This document shows, piece after piece, positions 61,094-64,000 of a stretch of 64,000 bases of DNA (positions are counted from its first letter, which is position 1; each line of letters opens with the position of its first letter). This DNA comes from Nocardia africana NBRC 100379. GTDB taxonomy: Bacteria > Actinomycetota > Actinomycetes > Mycobacteriales > Mycobacteriaceae. The notes beneath the pieces are model-generated. The model worked only from the letters and a program-made list of their open reading frames with translations, did no database searches and had not been told where the DNA came from. The stretch is taken from positions 682,001 to 746,000 of the forward strand of contig NZ_BDAV01000006.1 in the NCBI RefSeq assembly GCF_001612635.1, read 5' to 3'. The position numbers and the translations under genes were made by a program.

Positions 61094-61914
61094 CGCGGAT
61101 CCGGTTCGGCGCCGATCAGCTTCTGCATCCGGCGATGCCCGCCCAGCACGATCGCCGCCCGGTCCGGACCGCTGCTGCGCGCCGCCGTCTCGGCATTGCC
61201 GCCCGCGACGAACACCGGTCCGTTCGCCAGCTGCTCGAGCCCTTCGCGCGCCACATCGGCCGGTTCGGCCACGAGCATTCCGGGAATGTCGAAATTCAAT
61301 CCCGCCCGCGCCATCGCCGGCGTCCGGGTGACACCCAGCACCAGATGCAGCACATCGACGTTGTAGTCCCGCAGTTCCAGCCACAAGCTCTCGGCGAAGA
61401 TCCGCAGATACGCCTTGGAGCCGCCGTAGACGGTGTGGCGGGCCGAACCGCAGTACCCGGTGAGCGAGCCGACCAGCACGATGCCGCCGCGGCGCCGTTC
61501 GCGCATGCCACGCCCGAAATGATGGACCAGCGCCAGTGGCACGGTGACGTTCAGCGCGTTCATGGCGGCGAACGCATCGAGATCGCCGTCGAGGAATTCG
61601 GCACTGTGGGTGTTGGCCCCCGCGTTGTAGACGAGCAGACCGACCTCCACGTCGGCGGTGGCGGATTCGACGCGAGCCGGTGCGTCGGCCGCGGTGAGAT
61701 CGACCACCACCGTCCGGACCTGGACACCACGGGCGGCAACACGGTCGGCGGTCTCGGCCAGCGGGCCTTCCCGCCGCGCCAGCAGGACGATATTGATCCC
61801 CGCGGCGGCGAGCCGGTCGGCGAACTCCGCGCCGACCCCCTCCGAACCGCCGGCGATGACGGCCCACGGTCCGTAGCGGTGCGGATCGATGATGTCGTTC
61901 GGTTCTGCGGCCAT
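61090..61914 (-). CDS. SDR-family oxidoreductase
   Basis: The 274-residue protein has the dinucleotide loop AVIAGGSEGVGAEFADRLAAAG, VYNAGANTH, the catalytic serine in LVGSLTGY and the Tyr/Lys pair in YGGSKAYL. It ends with FDIPGMLVAEPADVAREGLEQLANGP. The ATG at 61914 is 14 bases from the palindrome at 61928. First gene of the SDR / LLM / NTF2 operon, overlapping the LLM gene by 4 bases. It is related to the frameshifted SDR at 54217. Reduces or oxidises an unknown carbonyl/alcohol with NAD(P). Confidence 0.92.
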   Translation of the reverse strand: MAAEPNDIIDPHRYGPWAVIAGGSEGVGAEFADRLAAAGINIVLLARREGPLAETADRVAARGVQVRTVVVDLTAADAPARVESATADVEVGLLVYNAGANTHSAEFLDGDLDAFAAMNALNVTVPLALVHHFGRGMRERRRGGIVLVGSLTGYCGSARHTVYGGSKAYLRIFAESLWLELRDYNVDVLHLVLGVTRTPAMARAGLNFDIPGMLVAEPADVAREGLEQLANGPVFVAGGNAETAARSSGPDRAAIVLGGHRRMQKLIGAEPDPR

Positions 61915-61927
61915 GCCCGGACGGTAA

Positions 61928-61943
61928 CCGAAACACGTTTCGG
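61928..61943. promoter_or_regulatory. Inverted repeat CCGAAAC-AC-GTTTCGG before the SDR operon
   Basis: CCGAAAC (61928-61934) and GTTTCGG (61937-61943) are exact reverse complements around AC, and the repeat ends 14 bases before the SDR ATG. It is the size and place of a TetR-family operator. The regulator is not obvious in the window. Confidence 0.6.
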
Positions 61944-62374
61944 CTCGGCGCGCGCTCCCGCTCACCGGACACTCCGCACCGCGAAGGAAAGCACTGCTCA
62001 GGGTGAAATGAACGCTGTTCACTAAATTGCCCAAAGATGCTGTGCCGCAACGTTTTCAGTTCGTGATCATGCCGATCGCCCACACGACGCATTCGCCAGT
62101 ATTTTCGAACATGGTTGCCGAGCAGCGTTTTCCCGGAAACGGGACACTCGGTATCACATTTCTTCATTTCGAAAACTCGCCGTGAAACTTGCATTTCGAA
62201 GGCGCCGGACGGCGTGAACACTTCGGGTAGCGCACCCTCGAGGTCGGGGTTATGCTCGTGCGCGAATTTCGAAATCGTCTGGCGGTCCGCGCATTCGAGT
62301 CAGCCGTGCACAGCGGAAGGTGGGGGAACTGTGCCATCTCCGCACAGGTGGATGTGGATCCGGAAGTATCGATC
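61944..62374. other. 431-base intergenic region before the CvnA-like gene
   Basis: This divergent region holds a short inverted repeat TGAAC-GCT-GTTCA (62009-62021) and lower-GC stretches with no convincing gene; the 87-codon plus frame (62115-62378) is not coding-like. Promoters of the SDR operon and the conservon must lie here. The kinase-like frame is open from 62252, but the family starts later. Confidence 0.45.
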
Positions 62375-63805
62375 GTGACCTATTCAGTGAATTCACCGCA
62401 GGCTCCCGGCGGGGCCGCCACATCCCGGCCGGCGCGACGAGTACCGGCCTTTCTCCTTCCCGCGACGATCTGTGTCTTCACCGGCGCCGCGGCCTGCCTC
62501 GGCATGCTCCGGTTCGCGCCCGAGACCGAACGAGTGGCCTTCGCTGTCGCCGCCGGGGCCGTGGGGCTCGCCTTGGCCGTGACGTCGGGATTCGCCGGAC
62601 ACTACCGTGACCAGGCAATTCGCTATCGGGAGGCGAACGATCGAGCCGAGCGGGCGGCCGCGAACTACGTCGCCGAGAGCGAGGCGCGCCTGGCCGCCGC
62701 CCACGACACCGCGACCGTGGCGCGGCGGGAGGCGAGCGGCAGCGAGAACCGCCGGGTAGCCGCGATGGCGGCGTTCGCCGGCGCCGCCGGGCGAATGCAG
62801 GCGATGACCACCTCGATGCTGGCCGAACTGCGCGAAATGGAACATCGGCACGCCGATCCGTCGGTGCTGGCCGATCTGCTGACCCTCGATCATCGCACCG
62901 CGCAGGCCGGACGCCTGGCCGACAGTATCGCCGTGCTCAGCGGCGCCCGCTCCGGTCGCCGGTGGGCGAAACCCATTGCGATGGAATCGATTCTGCGCGG
63001 CGCCATGGGTCGCGTCGCGGGCTACCGCCGGGTGCGCCTGCGCGCGGTCGCCGAAATCGCGATCGCCGGTCATGCCGCCGAGGGAGTCATGCACGCGCTG
63101 GCCGAGCTGATCGACAACGCGTGCAACTTCTCCCCGCCCACCACCGAAGTCCACGTCTACGCCGCCGAAGTGCCGGCCGGCGTCGTGGTCACCATCGAGG
63201 ACAGCGGACTCGTGATGAGCGAATCCGCCCTGCGCCGCGCCGAACAGGCGGTATCAGGCACCCTGACCGGACGCGGAGCCGATACCGATCTGTCCTCGTT
63301 GACCGGCACCCGGCTCGGGCTCGCGGTGGTCGGCAACCTGGCGCGCAAACACGCGCTCACCGTGTCGTATCGCCCGTCGGCGATCGGCGGCACGGCGGTC
63401 GTCGTGGTCGTTCCGCGCGATCTGACCACGCGCCTGGACCGCTCCCCCGGCTCCACCGCGACGATCCAGCTGCCGCCCGCGGAGCGGGTCACGACTCCGG
63501 CCGCCCTTCCGGCGAGTCCGTTCGGACCGCCCGTCACCGACGACCGGGAAGCAGGCGTGCCCACCTCGGCCACGGAACAACCTGCCACGCAACAGTTTCC
63601 GCCTATCGACCGGTCGGCGGAGCCACTGCCCAAGCGCCGCCGTGGCAGCACGCTCGCCGCGGTCCATCCCGACGGCCTGCGCGGCGCCACCGCCGAGGAT
63701 TCGGCCTACCCGCGGACGCGACCCTCAGCCCTCGGCGCCTTCCAGCGCGCGGTCTCGGCCCCGGATTCCCCCTCCCCTTCGATTGCCCTGGAGAACGATC
63801 GATGA
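62375..63805 (+). CDS. Conservon sensor-like ATPase (CvnA-type histidine-kinase-like protein)
   Basis: The 476-residue protein has two membrane segments (about residues 24-46 and 53-74), a helical linker (YREANDRAERAAANYVAESEARLAAAHD), a DHp-like segment (AAFAGAAGRMQAMTTSMLAELREMEHRH) and an HATPase domain (LAELIDNACNFSPPTTEV N box, IEDSGLVMSESALR G1-like, TRLGLAVVGNLARKHAL). The C-terminus is Pro/Thr-rich (360-476). CvnA proteins lead four-gene conservons (Cvn A-D) in Streptomyces and relatives. The GTG at 62375 has a GGAAG site; its TGA overlaps the CvnB start. Confidence 0.9.
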   Translation: MTYSVNSPQAPGGAATSRPARRVPAFLLPATICVFTGAAACLGMLRFAPETERVAFAVAAGAVGLALAVTSGFAGHYRDQAIRYREANDRAERAAANYVAESEARLAAAHDTATVARREASGSENRRVAAMAAFAGAAGRMQAMTTSMLAELREMEHRHADPSVLADLLTLDHRTAQAGRLADSIAVLSGARSGRRWAKPIAMESILRGAMGRVAGYRRVRLRAVAEIAIAGHAAEGVMHALAELIDNACNFSPPTTEVHVYAAEVPAGVVVTIEDSGLVMSESALRRAEQAVSGTLTGRGADTDLSSLTGTRLGLAVVGNLARKHALTVSYRPSAIGGTAVVVVVPRDLTTRLDRSPGSTATIQLPPAERVTTPAALPASPFGPPVTDDREAGVPTSATEQPATQQFPPIDRSAEPLPKRRRGSTLAAVHPDGLRGATAEDSAYPRTRPSALGAFQRAVSAPDSPSPSIALENDR

Positions 63806-64000
63806 CCACTTCCGTACCGGCGCACCTGGATTGGCTTCTGGACCAGCTGCTGGCCCGCACCCCGCACAGCCGCCACGCCCTGCTGCTGTCCAGTGACGGC
63901 CTCAAGATCTGCCATACCCCGGAACTGTCGGTGGACAAGGCCGATCAGCTGGCCGCGATCGCGGCCGGTATCCAGAGCCTCTCGCACGGCGCCTCGGTCG
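63802..64000 (+). CDS. Roadblock/LC7-domain protein (CvnB-type), 5' part
   Basis: The first 66 residues are visible: TTSVPAHLDWLLDQLLARTP, then HALLLSSDGLKICHTPELSVDKADQLAAIAAGIQSLSHGAS, a Roadblock/LC7 N-terminal half. The gene overlaps cvnA by 4 bases (ATGA) and runs out of the window. With CvnA it forms the start of a conservon; a DUF742 protein (CvnC) and a small GTPase (CvnD) are expected just beyond 64000. Confidence 0.9.
   Translation, partial: MTTSVPAHLDWLLDQLLARTPHSRHALLLSSDGLKICHTPELSVDKADQLAAIAAGIQSLSHGASV

Overview
The window is 64 kb of GC-rich chromosome from a mycolic-acid-containing actinobacterium, most likely Nocardia or a close relative. The evidence is the high GC in third codon positions, frequent GTG/TTG starts, two antigen-85-like mycolyltransferases, a WS/DGAT acyltransferase, WhiB1, MoeZ, a DUF3107 protein and F420-type luciferase-like oxidoreductases. 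I saw no tRNA, rRNA, CRISPR array, insertion sequence, integrase or replication origin. The genus call rests on my reading of gene families, not on a search.

Layout. 1-2.5 kb: a DUF1772 membrane protein behind a palindromic operator, then a YCII protein paired with a long ECF42-type sigma factor. 2.5-7.7 kb: a three-gene catabolic operon (alcohol dehydrogenase, acyl-CoA synthetase, D-aminoacylase-like amidohydrolase) divergent from a TetR regulator across a perfect palindrome. 7.7-15 kb: accessory genes, including a Tat-exported purple acid phosphatase, a luciferase-like oxidoreductase, an antigen-85-like esterase and a VOC protein, plus broken genes (a frameshifted secreted protein and an aldo/keto reductase remnant). 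14.5-21 kb: a nitrate/nitrite assimilation operon narK-nirB-nirD-hemD-cbiX, where the last two genes would supply sirohaem for NirB; upstream lies a convincing GlnR box. 21.2-24.9 kb: a CynX-type transporter divergent from a GntR regulator, and a second NarK.

24.9-42.5 kb matches, as I remember it, the M. tuberculosis Rv3205c-Rv3221c neighbourhood: TIGR02569, MoeZ, DUF3152, TetR, DUF3107, ferritin-like protein, RhlE, Rv3212-like protein, phosphatase, acetyltransferase, Rv3217c-like membrane protein, lipid kinase, WhiB1, PdtaS and a 71-residue biotin-attachment protein. Two insertions interrupt it: an alpha/beta hydrolase, and a second YCII/ECF42 pair with an acetyltransferase. WhiB1 is preceded by two CRP-like sites and followed by two strong hairpins.

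42.6-64 kb is accessory: a molybdopterin oxidoreductase, a WS/DGAT enzyme behind a perfect 12-bp inverted repeat, an apparent operon of two tiny peptides (37 and 38 residues) followed by a mycolyltransferase, a P450, a two-domain Usp, a secreted lipase, a frameshifted SDR, DUF2804, a TetR / 3-hydroxyacyl-CoA-dehydrogenase-like / oleate hydratase cluster, an SDR / luciferase-like / NTF2 operon, and the start of a conservon (CvnA-like kinase, Roadblock protein) cut by the window end.

The most novel feature is the pair of unannotated mini-genes at 49332-49632. They share the N-terminus MGSxxD and sit next to a mycolyltransferase, which resembles the corynebacterial PorA/PorH O-mycoloylated peptides. 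Three reading frames in the window can each be repaired by adding one base, so either several genes decayed recently or the sequence contains single-base errors.
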